Part shown: positions 1-16,757 of the stretch, one piece after another
How positions within the stretch are numbered: the stretch's first letter is position 1
Layout of the letters: every line of letters begins with the position of its first letter
From: Baylisascaris procyonis
Taxonomy: Eukaryota > Nematoda > Chromadorea > Rhabditida > Ascarididae
Length of the DNA: 64,000 nucleotides
Reading direction: 5' to 3'
Assembly: GCA_037389465.1 (NCBI GenBank)
Contig: JAZARR010000223.1
Location: forward strand, 124,001 to 188,000
The notes under the pieces: generated by a model
Told to the model about the DNA's origin: nothing
Databases searched by the model: none
What the model saw: only the letters and a program-made list of their open reading frames with translations
Translations under genes and position numbers: made by a program

Positions 1-570
1 AGGATTCATTGTTTTGATGATTTACCAGTATAAAATGAAAAAGTAACCGATATAAAGCGTATGCAAATTTTGCATACCCATAAAAATTTGATTTCTTTTG
101 AAGTCGATAGGTGGAAGTAAAATAAGACATAAATGGTCATCCTATAGCATAGATTATATGGACTCAATTTCGCAACTAAAGGTTGGGTAGTTCCCTAGTT
201 GAATCTAATAGATGGATATAGGTATAATTACAGGTATGACGTCATCGTTATTTTGCAACGACATATACACACGAAACTGAGTATCAACTAACAGCAGACG
301 TATACTGTACGATCGAACAAATTCCTATGCGGAAAAAATAGAAGTCGAGAAAAAAACGCAAAGTTATATGGTTTCCATAAACAGTATGGTTCCTGACCTA
401 ATACCGCCACTAAGTCATTTTAGGGTGGTTCAAAATCCCGGTCTTTTCCTCCTATCCCCCTTCCCCCTCCCTCCCCCCTCGGCCTAAAATTAAGATCCAT
501 CCTCGCCGAACGTTGAGAACACGCAACAGTATACGAACTGCACCGCTCGGGTTGCTTATTTATTCTTGTC
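1..570. other. Intergenic, no gene seen
   Basis: AT-rich DNA with no open frame that resembles a protein and no clear splice-bounded exon on either strand. A pyrimidine-rich stretch at about 445-480 (runs of C and T) is the only compositional feature. It ends at the E2F-type cluster described next, so it could hold promoter or 5' sequence of a gene transcribed leftward out of the window, but nothing proves that. Confidence 0.5.
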
Positions 571-573
571 CAG

Positions 574-626
574 GCGGGAAAGAATTTCAAAATTGTTTCC
601 CGCTTAAATAAGTTTAAATTTCCCGC
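574..626. promoter_or_regulatory. Cluster of three E2F-type sites
   Basis: Three exact matches to the E2F/DP core TTTCCCGC occur at 574-581 (reverse, GCGGGAAA), 596-603 and 619-626. The starts are 22 and 23 bp apart, close to two helical turns. E2F/DP heterodimers bind this core in promoters of cell-cycle genes (established). No coding exon can be tied to the cluster here, so the target gene is unknown. Confidence 0.45.
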
Positions 627-1101
627 AGTAATTTTTCGTCTCGAGAGTGTAATTTTTTAAATGAAGCATATTGAAGAAATATAACGCTTCAATAGATTGT
701 CGAATAATTGTCATAAAGGTGGATGCAATAGGTATTATGAATACGATTCAATGGACTGATAAAAAGTCATTGTTTGATTTGGTTCTTATCAGCAGCGGTC
801 GTTCACTTATCATTTTTGATAATTTTGTGATATATTTTCAATTTCTGTGCATTTTTTTGTGCTTTTTAATTTGTTGTTCCGTAAATCCACTATTAAAATC
901 CATTTATATCTTTGTTTCTATGATTTTCATTGTGGAGTTATAAACTCATTTCTTACCTCTATAAATTTGGAATGTAGCTTGGAAATGATAGAAATATGAA
1001 GAAAAAGAAATGTTTTTTTTTTAATATTTGTACACAACTATATCTTCTTAGATGTAAATTCAAGAATATTCATTGCTGCTAGCCAGTCGGAATCCCCTTT
1101 G

Positions 1102-1834
1102 TTATACTTTAAATTTAGTGTTAAATCCGAAAATAATACTTCCAAATTTTAGATGAATGCCTTCTAAATGTGGATTTAATGATGAAATATTCGTACGTTT
1201 CGTTAATATGCACATAATTGGTGAAATGTTTGATGAAAACTTTTGCGAATTCATAGAAACTGAGGAAAATTTCTTAGATTTTTCTTTCTTTTCCAAATAT
1301 TTTAATTGGATTTGATCGGATTTTCAATTTTTATAAAAAATGAAATTGGAAACCCGATTTCTCGATATAGAATGAACATAACCAGAATCATCCAAATAGA
1401 ACATAGAAGAAATTCGAGAAAGATGCTCAGGTAAACTGTGTTGCAACAGATCCTGACTGGGAGGATTTGATCCCCAAAAACCTTCTCGCATTTGACATTT
1501 AAAAGTCATTTTTGGTTCACTTCTCAGGTTTCAAATAGGTTCAAATTGTCGTATTTGGTTCATCATAAACGCAGTGTTCTTCGCGCTCTTCATTAAACCA
1601 CTTGAACTCTTTCTGAGTGAATACATCGTCTACTAAACCATAAAAAATATTTTTTTGAAGGGTTGTCCTGCGGTGCATGAATAACCACTCCTCTACGCTT
1701 GAACGGTTCCATTGCCAAGACGTTATATGGGAGCTCGGAAGATCCTCAGTGATGCGCATCCACCAATACATCTCAGGTATGGTTGTTTTTTGAGTAGTAG
1801 GATTCTTTGTGATGCGTTTGTCATATTTGGTCAT
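1102..1834 (-). other. Three consecutive short minus-strand open frames, doubtful gene
   Basis: Reading leftward, open frames of 97 codons (1834-1541), 61 codons (1509-1324) and 64 codons (1296-1102) follow each other, each with an ATG. The first is rich in Trp, Glu and Arg (ITEDLPSSHITSWQWNRS in its middle) and does not look like low-complexity translation. I recognise no family and found no convincing splice joints between them. They could be exons of a lineage-specific gene, a decayed gene, or chance. Nothing else is seen between 630 and 2800. Confidence 0.2.
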
Positions 1835-2839
1835 CTACGTTCACTATCGTATTTGTCATTTACAACTTAAGTCGTTCGAGGTTTTAATTGATACGGAGAG
1901 AAGAAACAATTTTTGGCCACACTATTTTCTTGAAAGTTTCCCGTGACGGAACAAAGAAGAGAGGGAGGAGAAGCAGCTCTTATGTGGGATCGGCTGAAAT
2001 TTGTTTTGGTTTTTTAGGTTGGTGAAAAAGGCTAAAATCTTTTTTTGTAATGAACTGAAATTCGACTCTAGAAAGGAGGGGGATACTTTCAGTTTTGTTG
2101 AAAAGGAAGGGAACTGATATGGGAGGAGAAATAAACGGACACTTATCCCTATGTTTGAGGATGGTCATCAACAGAAAGGGCGTTCAGGTCATTAGTGTAT
2201 GTTCTAGTTACCCTCTTTGTTGTGGGATTGGAATAACAGCAAGAGGAGACAAGGTAACTGTGTTCTGCAATGTTCGCTTTTATTCGCAGACTTCCAGTAG
2301 TGAAGCTGATCGCTTCAATACGAAAGGTAATTACCGCGTTGAAGGTAATTGTATGGGTAGGGTTACATATATGACAAGAGGTTGAAAGCAATATTGCTTG
2401 GCAGAATCATTTGGCTGCTTGCATATTGAATTTATCTCGTCTTATCCGATGTGTCCATCGTGGAAAGATAATGGGGAATCTTATAACGTGTGCCAAGAGT
2501 GTGCCAAGACTCATTCCCCTCCCTCTCCATGTTCCCCTATCCCTACCCTCCTCTTTATTAATTCCTAAATTTTATGCCTCACATGAATTCAACATAAGCT
2601 TCATCTTTGTTTACAAGAACGCACAACTTTGCTCGCGGAAGTAAAAACTTCCAGCAAGAAGCAATCCATTTCAATAAGCGTCCTTATTCGCCATTCCTTG
2701 CGACATATTAAAAGTAGTATTTGAATGCATGCAATTTTATTAACAAACACCATTGAATGATTTGGAGTGAATATTTGATTGCTGCAGTTCGCTCATTTGA
2801 ACGCACAGCATTTATAATAGTTAACTACGGAAAAAAAGC

Positions 2840-3420
2840 TTTGAATTTGAGGCACTCTTATAGAGAACGATGTCACCCTATTTGCGAACCGCGAACGGAG
2901 CTCAGCTCATGCCCCACATTGCGTACGCACCACTGCCCTACTCTATACTCTGCAAGCGATTCATACGCGCATCACATAAATTCAAAAACTTGTGATAGAA
3001 TCATTCAAGTTATAATGTCAATTTATGGATTGAGAGAGTGAAGAAACGAGTATGACTTAAGGTCATACCTGAGAGTCAATGAAGGAGTTCATATTAGCAA
3101 TATTGCCCCATTGCGTCGTATTGTTTTAATGAAGTGATTGGATATATGCAATGTGTGTTGCAAAACAAGTGAGGTTTGCGTTAACAATACTAATAAAAAT
3201 AGTTTAAGACATTAGCCTTTTGAATTGAGTAAATAAAAGAAAATTTCATGTTTCTATCACAATTTTTTGTGTTTCTGTGACACTCGTTTGCCGAGTGCAG
3301 AGTATGTTAGTGGTGCGTACGTAATGTGAGGCATGAGCTCAGCAGCTTCGTTCGCGGTTCGCAATAGGGTGTCCATTCTCTACAAGAGCGTTCGAATTTG
3401 AATATATGTAAATTCCTTCA
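2840..3420. mobile_element. Foldback (MITE-like) element with long inverted arms
   Basis: The left arm (about 2845-3010) and right arm (about 3250-3410) are reverse complements over roughly 150 bp with scattered mismatches and small indels. The best blocks contain CCCTATTTGCGAACCGCGAACG on the left against its complement near 3352-3373, and the GTACGCACCACT core near 2923-2934. The arms flank about 240 bp that hold a short palindrome (TATGACTTAAGGTCATA, about 3050-3066). No transposase frame lies inside, so this would be a non-autonomous foldback or MITE-type element. Target-site duplications were not resolved. It sits about 480 bp upstream of the SH2-kinase start. Confidence 0.6.
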
Positions 3421-3902
3421 ACAACGATTGCACCCAATAATAATAAATGGCAAAAATCGTGTAATTCGCTTCAAAGGATGATGGGCTTACAGATGGAAAT
3501 AGGATGTAGTTTAAGATATTGAAGAGTCGCCCTCCTTTCATGAAAAAGAAAGTTGGTTTCTTCTTTGGACGGCACTATATTTTCAACAATCTTATCGAGT
3601 TCGTCACCAATCTAACACCGCGCATCCAAAACAAGAAGGATATATGTTGATTCGACAGTGCGATTTCATTATACGAAAAATTAAAGTCGTTGATTGTTTA
3701 GCGATGATCGATAAAATATTTTAATTTATGCATCAAAATGTTCTGAGAGAATATATGAGAATTTGACCGCTATGTGAAAATATTCAATTTTGTTGGCCAA
3801 ACGATAAAGTGTGGCATGCACTCATCATCAGTTGACCATTCAATTGGCTCTTTTCCGTCTCGAGTGGCTGCTATATACGGATCGGAGTGGTGATTCGGCC
3901 AG

Positions 3903-5072
3903 ATGGCCGAAGAATCGGATACAATGGCCGAAGAATATGTGCTGCAATATTTTCATGGGGCATTACCGGATGTGGATGCGGATAAGCTCCTCCAACATCA
4001 AGGGGATTTTCTAATTCAATCAAGGCATAATGGGAATAATTCCCGTGAAAGACTTATACTCGCCATTCGAAAAGGTACTCGAGTACGACGTTTCGACATC
4101 CAACGATGTGTTCATGGTGTACGTATTTTGGGTAAATCATTTGCAAGTATTCAAGCGATGGTTGAATATTATCAAGTAAAGAATCTGGAAACTGCACGAG
4201 GTGAATTATTGAGATTAAAGCATGCAATCCCCAAAGGTAGACACTACCTTAGTCATCATGACATTAAATTAATTAAAAAGATTGGTAGTGGTGCGTATGG
4301 TACCGTATATCGTGGTCTACTCATCAAAGAGAACCGTGCTATAGCGGTTAAAAGAATCGGTTCCGATGGAGAGATCGAAAAAGGTTTAAAACGTATGATG
4401 AAAGAAGCACGTGTAATGCAACTCTATGAGCATCCGAATATAGTGAAATTTTATGGATTCGTTATCGATAGACCACCATATTTGCTTGCGATGGAATTAT
4501 GTACAGGCGGATCAGTGGAGGATAAACTCCGTCATAACGGTCAAAATATCACTATCGCTCGACGTATTGATATGTGTTGTCAAGCATCTAGAGGATTATC
4601 GTATTTGCATCAAAAGAATTGTATTCATAGGGATATTGCAACAAGAAATTGTCTACTTGCTGGTGCGGTGTTGAAATTGGCCGATTTTGGAATGTGTCGA
4701 CCAAAACCGGTCTATAAAATCGATCTCTCAAAACCACAAAATATCCGTTGGTTGGCACCTGAAGTTTGGCATACCGGTGAGACATGTTTTGCTACGGATA
4801 TTTATGCGTTCGGTATAATGTTATGGGAGTTTTTCGAAATTCCTTACACTATCCCATATAGTAATTGGAAAGCAATAACAGTGAAAGAACGAGTAACGTG
4901 TGGGTATCGTATGCCGGCACCTAAATCAATGCCACCAGTCTTAAGTGCCTTAATGAGGAAGTGTTGTGATCAGCAACCTGATGCAAGACCTACCGCTGCA
5001 GAATTACGACTACATATGGAGAGAATTAGTGAAATACCTATCATTCTCATATATAAAATGAGAGAATTATAA
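3903..5072 (+). CDS. SH2 domain non-receptor tyrosine kinase, intronless
   Basis: An uninterrupted 389-codon frame encodes an SH2 domain (about residues 14-105) followed by a protein kinase domain (about 121-375), the compact SH2-kinase plan of Fer/Fps-type kinases that are expanded in nematodes, where several act in sperm (family knowledge). The kinase looks active: glycine loop GSGAYG (128-133), Lys150 in AVK, Glu168 in helix C, HRD Asp244 with Asn249, DFG Asp261, activation-loop Tyr271, APE at 285-287. The SH2 domain is odd: it starts YFHG rather than WFHG/WYHG, and the FLVR position reads FLIQ, so the phosphotyrosine-binding Arg is Gln39. A second Met at residue 8 could be the true start. 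The gene has no introns, while the other well-modelled genes here have 3 to 17 coding exons, which suggests a retrocopy origin. The final residues after about 376 are a short hydrophobic and basic tail. Confidence 0.9.
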   Translation: MAEESDTMAEEYVLQYFHGALPDVDADKLLQHQGDFLIQSRHNGNNSRERLILAIRKGTRVRRFDIQRCVHGVRILGKSFASIQAMVEYYQVKNLETARGELLRLKHAIPKGRHYLSHHDIKLIKKIGSGAYGTVYRGLLIKENRAIAVKRIGSDGEIEKGLKRMMKEARVMQLYEHPNIVKFYGFVIDRPPYLLAMELCTGGSVEDKLRHNGQNITIARRIDMCCQASRGLSYLHQKNCIHRDIATRNCLLAGAVLKLADFGMCRPKPVYKIDLSKPQNIRWLAPEVWHTGETCFATDIYAFGIMLWEFFEIPYTIPYSNWKAITVKERVTCGYRMPAPKSMPPVLSALMRKCCDQQPDARPTAAELRLHMERISEIPIILIYKMREL

Positions 5073-5289
5073 ATGTTTACTGTATAATTTACAGTATCTC
5101 ATCTGGAATCGTCAATGATGCTATTTATACGGGAATAATTTTCCACTATTCTATTGTTTTGTTCGTCTTTAGAAATTTATTCTATGAAATATTCGATAAA
5201 TCTGCATGAAATTGCTCTTAATCATTTCAAATTTCCATATTGTATTTTGTTTATTCATTGATTGATAAGTTGTTATCAAATTCTCGCCT

Positions 5290-5295
5290 AATAAA
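5290..5295 (+). terminator. Poly(A) signal AATAAA after the SH2 kinase
   Basis: AATAAA lies 218 bp after the kinase stop codon at 5070-5072 and fits its cleavage and polyadenylation signal. A second AATAAA-like run follows near 5341. It is assigned by position only. Confidence 0.5.
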
Positions 5296-5299
5296 CGTC

Positions 5300-6819
5300 T
5301 TACAATGAAATTGTTATTGTATATGCAAATTTGGTCCTGAAAATAAAAATTTATATTGAGTAGGATGGATTATTGCACTAGGAAATCTAAAAAAATTCAA
5401 TTCTTATAACGAAAGCATCCTGCCACATGTCCATTAGAACTATTGCTACACCGTCATATAAAAAGAGTGCTTGAAAAAATAGCGATCATATCTGAAGCAG
5501 TTGACATGGGTGCTAAGGATATATACTGCATCTATAGGTATTGAACTGAAGTAGTGATTCGTTCGCCGAACTGTACCGAAGTTGAATATTTAGGTAGTAC
5601 CGTTTTATATTGTGATAAAAGTGATCGTCAACGATATGAAGAAAATTCGATCGGTTTATTTCCCGTGCATTGATTGTTTGAACGTATGTATAAGGATGGA
5701 TGTGATCGAAAATTCCACTCAAAGATGATCAAAAAAAATAGATTATCAAAGAGTGAATTGGTTGCAAATTGTCGGAGTGATATGATTGTATCAGTTCGCC
5801 GGGATGAAACACTTTTTGCAATTTTTTTATTGATAGCGATAGGAGGTTCATTTAAAGAATTATGCCTTCATCAATTTACTTGCTCGTCGATAAATCTCAT
5901 CGACAGTCTGCAAAAAATTATTTTTCTACGTTATTGCTGCTCATTCGAATATAATATTTTGGAATCTCTAGTAGCCTTGATGAAATTGTGCTGTTAAGTT
6001 GAGCAAAAATATAATCTATGTGGCAGCGCTTCTTTAATGAGCTACCAATCGTTTCAGATGATCTGATGACGAAGAAATTCGGGTATTTCCGGTGAAAATC
6101 AAAGAAGACTTCTGGATTTTGGATTTGTTTTCTCGCTGCAAAATGTAAATTTATCGAGAGAATTTTTTTTTTAATATTTGAAAAGTTTTTTCATTGTTAT
6201 TCAAAGATATGTGTGATATGGTCTCGATCACCTATAAGTGGATGAAAATATTTATTAAGATACCCTTAAATTCCGTTCGAATATGATTCGGATCGCTCGT
6301 TACTATTGAAATTTTGCGATTCCATATTGCATTTTCGACTGTCTTTTTATGCTTTTCTGCTAATTTGCTTTGTAAAAATGCATTACGATGATGTCGTGTC
6401 GGAGTGTATGTATTTATGTGTTTAACCACTTATCTGTGCTTTCTACTTGTGATTCACTGAAGCGGAAAATGCGAGATTTGACGGGTATAATATATACAAT
6501 AGGATGATCTCCTGCATAAATTTCCACATTGTTTTCTAATATGAGATGATTGTTTCTACGCCGAATGGCTTCTTTATGAGAAAATAAATCTTTTGTAAAT
6601 GGTGATCGATTATGAAAGCGTCGTTTTTTGTTTATTATCTGGAAGATCGACCTGGTCGGTAAATTAAACCGAACGTAAAAGCGCATATTGTGCCAGTTTT
6701 CTGATATGCTTCTCTATTTGTTTGTCGTAATGGAACATCAAGGCAGACTATGGCATCCAAGTTTGACGGTATCCTTATGAAAATCTGTACATTAATGAAG
6801 CGAGAAACAAAGTTGTATG
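5300..6819. other. Intergenic between convergent genes
   Basis: About 1.5 kb between the 3' ends of the SH2 kinase (+) and the RPN6 gene (-). A 107-codon plus-strand open frame (5674-5997) and several minus-strand frames (6232-6832) are AT-driven and show no family features or sensible splice structure. A short T-run is at about 6166-6173. The 3' UTR of the minus-strand RPN6 gene must lie in the right part of this stretch. Confidence 0.5.
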
Positions 6820-13842
<7,023 letters not shown>

Positions 13843-16757
13843 CGAATATTATCCTTAGTACTCTTGAAGAATATTCGACCGCCCAGAAACTTTATTAAAC
13901 CAATAATGTCGATCAGCGATCCGCAAATAGTATCAAGTCTGGAAGCAATAAATTTGCATATAACAATATGCAAATTTCTAGAGAACTTAAAAGTACACTT
14001 GTATGAGAAAATAGGTGTTGATGAACTTAGCATATTTCCTTTTTTCTTAAATTTGTTTTTTGGTCAGTTGGTGATATTATGCTTTAATGTATGCATCACT
14101 ATAAGTATTACCTATAGATGCAACGATAGAATGCAATTGCAAGCGACTTTTTTAGTCGTGAAGATGACATATGGTTATAGAGAGGAAGGATTATGAGGTG
14201 CTCATCTAGATGAATCACCTTGGAAAAGTTCATATTTCATGAGTTCTTCTGTGCAACTTTCCCTCGTTTATTAGGAAGAGAGGTGCAATAAGATTACCAA
14301 CCGAGGCAATTTTTTACAAATAAAACATAAATTGATTGTTAAAATTGTAGAACTATGATAAAAAATGGTAAATTTTATAAATGTAAATATTTTTGCATAA
14401 ATATGATATGTTTTGGGAAATTTTTTATAGTTTTAGCTTAAATTGAAATTGTAGTCGATATTTGATGATCGATGGAAACGTTTTTTCACAGGCGGCAACA
14501 AACTGTTGGCATCTTACTTAAGGGCCTGGTAGATGCGCTATACTGTTGTGCTAGCTAGGTAAACTAGCCGCAACGTGATCGTTGAAGAGTTCCGTGCTCA
14601 CTTGTGAATTTTTATCGAAAAGTTTTGCTAGTTGATAGGTCGATAATTAAAACACCAATCGATCAAACTTTTTTGTTGCCCACTTATCTGTACTAATGGA
14701 TGGAGCGGAAATGAACCGCTGGAATAGAGAGGATTTCTTAACGTGTATGGTGGTGCAACATTTTAAACAGTGGGAGGTACTAGTGTCGTATGTGTGGCTG
14801 AATATATCATTGGCGAAAACCCCACCTTGACCTCCTTTTCCCTTCCCCCGATAAGATGGGATCATGAAAGAGCACAGTTGCTCCTTTCTCCGTCTTCCCA
14901 CAAGCCTTTACCGAAAAAAAAGCTATAGAAAATATATGAAAGTACTTAACTATGATTTTTTTGAATTTCAATACGGTTTGATATCAGTTCTTCAGGACAT
15001 TTGCACTCTTTGCTAAAGTAGTCATGCCAAAGGTTGTGCATCTTTTTTTTCAGTTATTTTGTCTTGACACGATTATTTGCCTGTTCGTTTCGGCTGGTTC
15101 GTTCCGATGTGTTCTGTAGCTGAGCTGTCGATAGTGGTTTTATGTGGTTGTGCATCGTTTTTTTTTCAATTATTTTGTCTCGACACGATTGTTTGCCCGT
15201 TCGTTTCTGTTAGTTCGCTCCGATGTATCGTGTAGCTGAGGCATCAATCGTGGTTTTTCCATTTTTTTTTCCTTTATAAAAAGAACTTCCTTGACACTAT
15301 AGTCGCTCATTTCAGAAAGTATTTTATCTTTGAAGGATATTGATGTTTAATTTGGAGTACGACATGAATCGCATGAAAAAAAAAAGAAGCAATAGATTAT
15401 TAGATGAATTAAATGTACACAATTGAAGGGTGAGGTGAACAGGACGGTGGTTGAAGATGAGCGCTGGCTCATTCTTCATCGGCGATGAGAAGCGTCGAGT
15501 TGCGCATCGCCCTACTGCATCGTCTGTCGAGTTGATTCGTGAACTAGCATTCAAACGCCATTCACTTAGCAAGGTCTTTCACCAATTTTTTTTTTTGCTT
15601 TTTTTGCTTTCATCTAAGAATTCCGCATATTCGTTCACTTCTATTTTTGGCTAATCAACTCATTTCATCAAATTTAAGAATCTCAGTGCATTTTGTGCAA
15701 ATTTCCCGTAGATATGTTTGTTTGTTGTTTTCGATTTTTGGAGGTTTGAGGCAAAGCGGATCGTAACCCCAATTGGGGTTAAGCCCGAACGCGAGAGTGG
15801 AATCGGAAGTAACCCATCTCAGTTAATAGTGGGTTAAACTTAGATGCAATTAAGATTAAGCAGGAAGTAGGAGTTTGTTGCAGATGCAAACTTTATTGCA
15901 AGGCTTGGCTACTTATAATCGATGGTGCAGGTATCTGATATGAATAGGGTTTGCGTGTGCAGAGATGGGTCTCTGCTATTAGAGAATGGCGCAGGTCGTG
16001 TGTTGATGGGAGGCTTGGGTTCAAAATTGGGATTTTAAAGAATAACTGCAGAAAATTGATAGAATCTAGATTTTTTTTTTATTTCCGCTTTTCCACAAAT
16101 TATTTCCATGAAAATTCATTGGAGTTTTAGAAAATTTGTCGCCAAAATCGTGATAGAAGGGGAGCGACCTCTGTCAGTCCTATTTATTTATGTATTTATT
16201 TATTTATTTATTTAATTATTTTTCGAAACGTTACTTGTATACGGCTTTCTTATCGTTACCGGTGAATGAATTTATAAGAAACACTCCACCTTCAAACTTT
16301 GGGTAGACATCCCAGAAACCTTCAAATTACTTCTTTTTTTCGGATGAGGGTGTTTTGCCTCAATGGTCTAATTCTGTCAGCGTTCGAATTAACGCTGGTT
16401 TCTTTTGGAGGTTGATTGAAACTTGAATGCGTGATGTTCCTTTAATTTTATTTTATCACAGTTACATGGAAGGATAGGTAGGCAATGGGCCTTCACGTGT
16501 CATCTCTGAGTTGATATGCAGTTATGGGATATGTGATTACTATAGATGACGTTTACTTTGGCATCAAAAACGGCGTCAAAGCCTCCAAATATGACCGCTC
16601 TGGAGAGTATCGAGTGAGGTAGCACTTCGAGGCGTTCTTGCTTGTTGGAAAGGATCGCGGTGTTCGTTTTAATTGGAAATAACTTCACACATAGACGACA
16701 GACGCCTAATTGGACGAAACTGTGTTGTGTTTGATGGTGAAAGGGGTTTTTTTGCAG
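13843..16757. other. Divergent intergenic region between RPN6 and SMARCAD1
   Basis: About 2.9 kb separate the RPN6 start (leftward) from the SMARCAD1 start (rightward), so promoters of both genes should lie here. A 110-codon plus frame at 13864-14196 and an overlapping minus frame have no family features. A two-copy tandem duplication (15032-15260), a TTTA-rich tract (about 16180-16215) and a perfect 7-bp hairpin, CAGCGTT with AACGCTG (about 16377-16396), are the recognisable structures. No convincing extra gene is seen. Confidence 0.5.
15032..15260. repeat. Two-copy tandem duplication, 114-bp unit
   Basis: Copies begin GGTTGTGCATC at 15032 and 15146. Each continues with a T-run, ATTTTGTCTYGACACGATT and a GTTCG-rich block, at roughly 85 percent identity by eye. 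The unit has no reading frame of note. It lies in the divergent region between two housekeeping-type genes. Confidence 0.8.

Noticed and set aside
4453..4785. Short frames on both strands inside the SH2-kinase gene
   Set aside because: They are shadows of the kinase frame.
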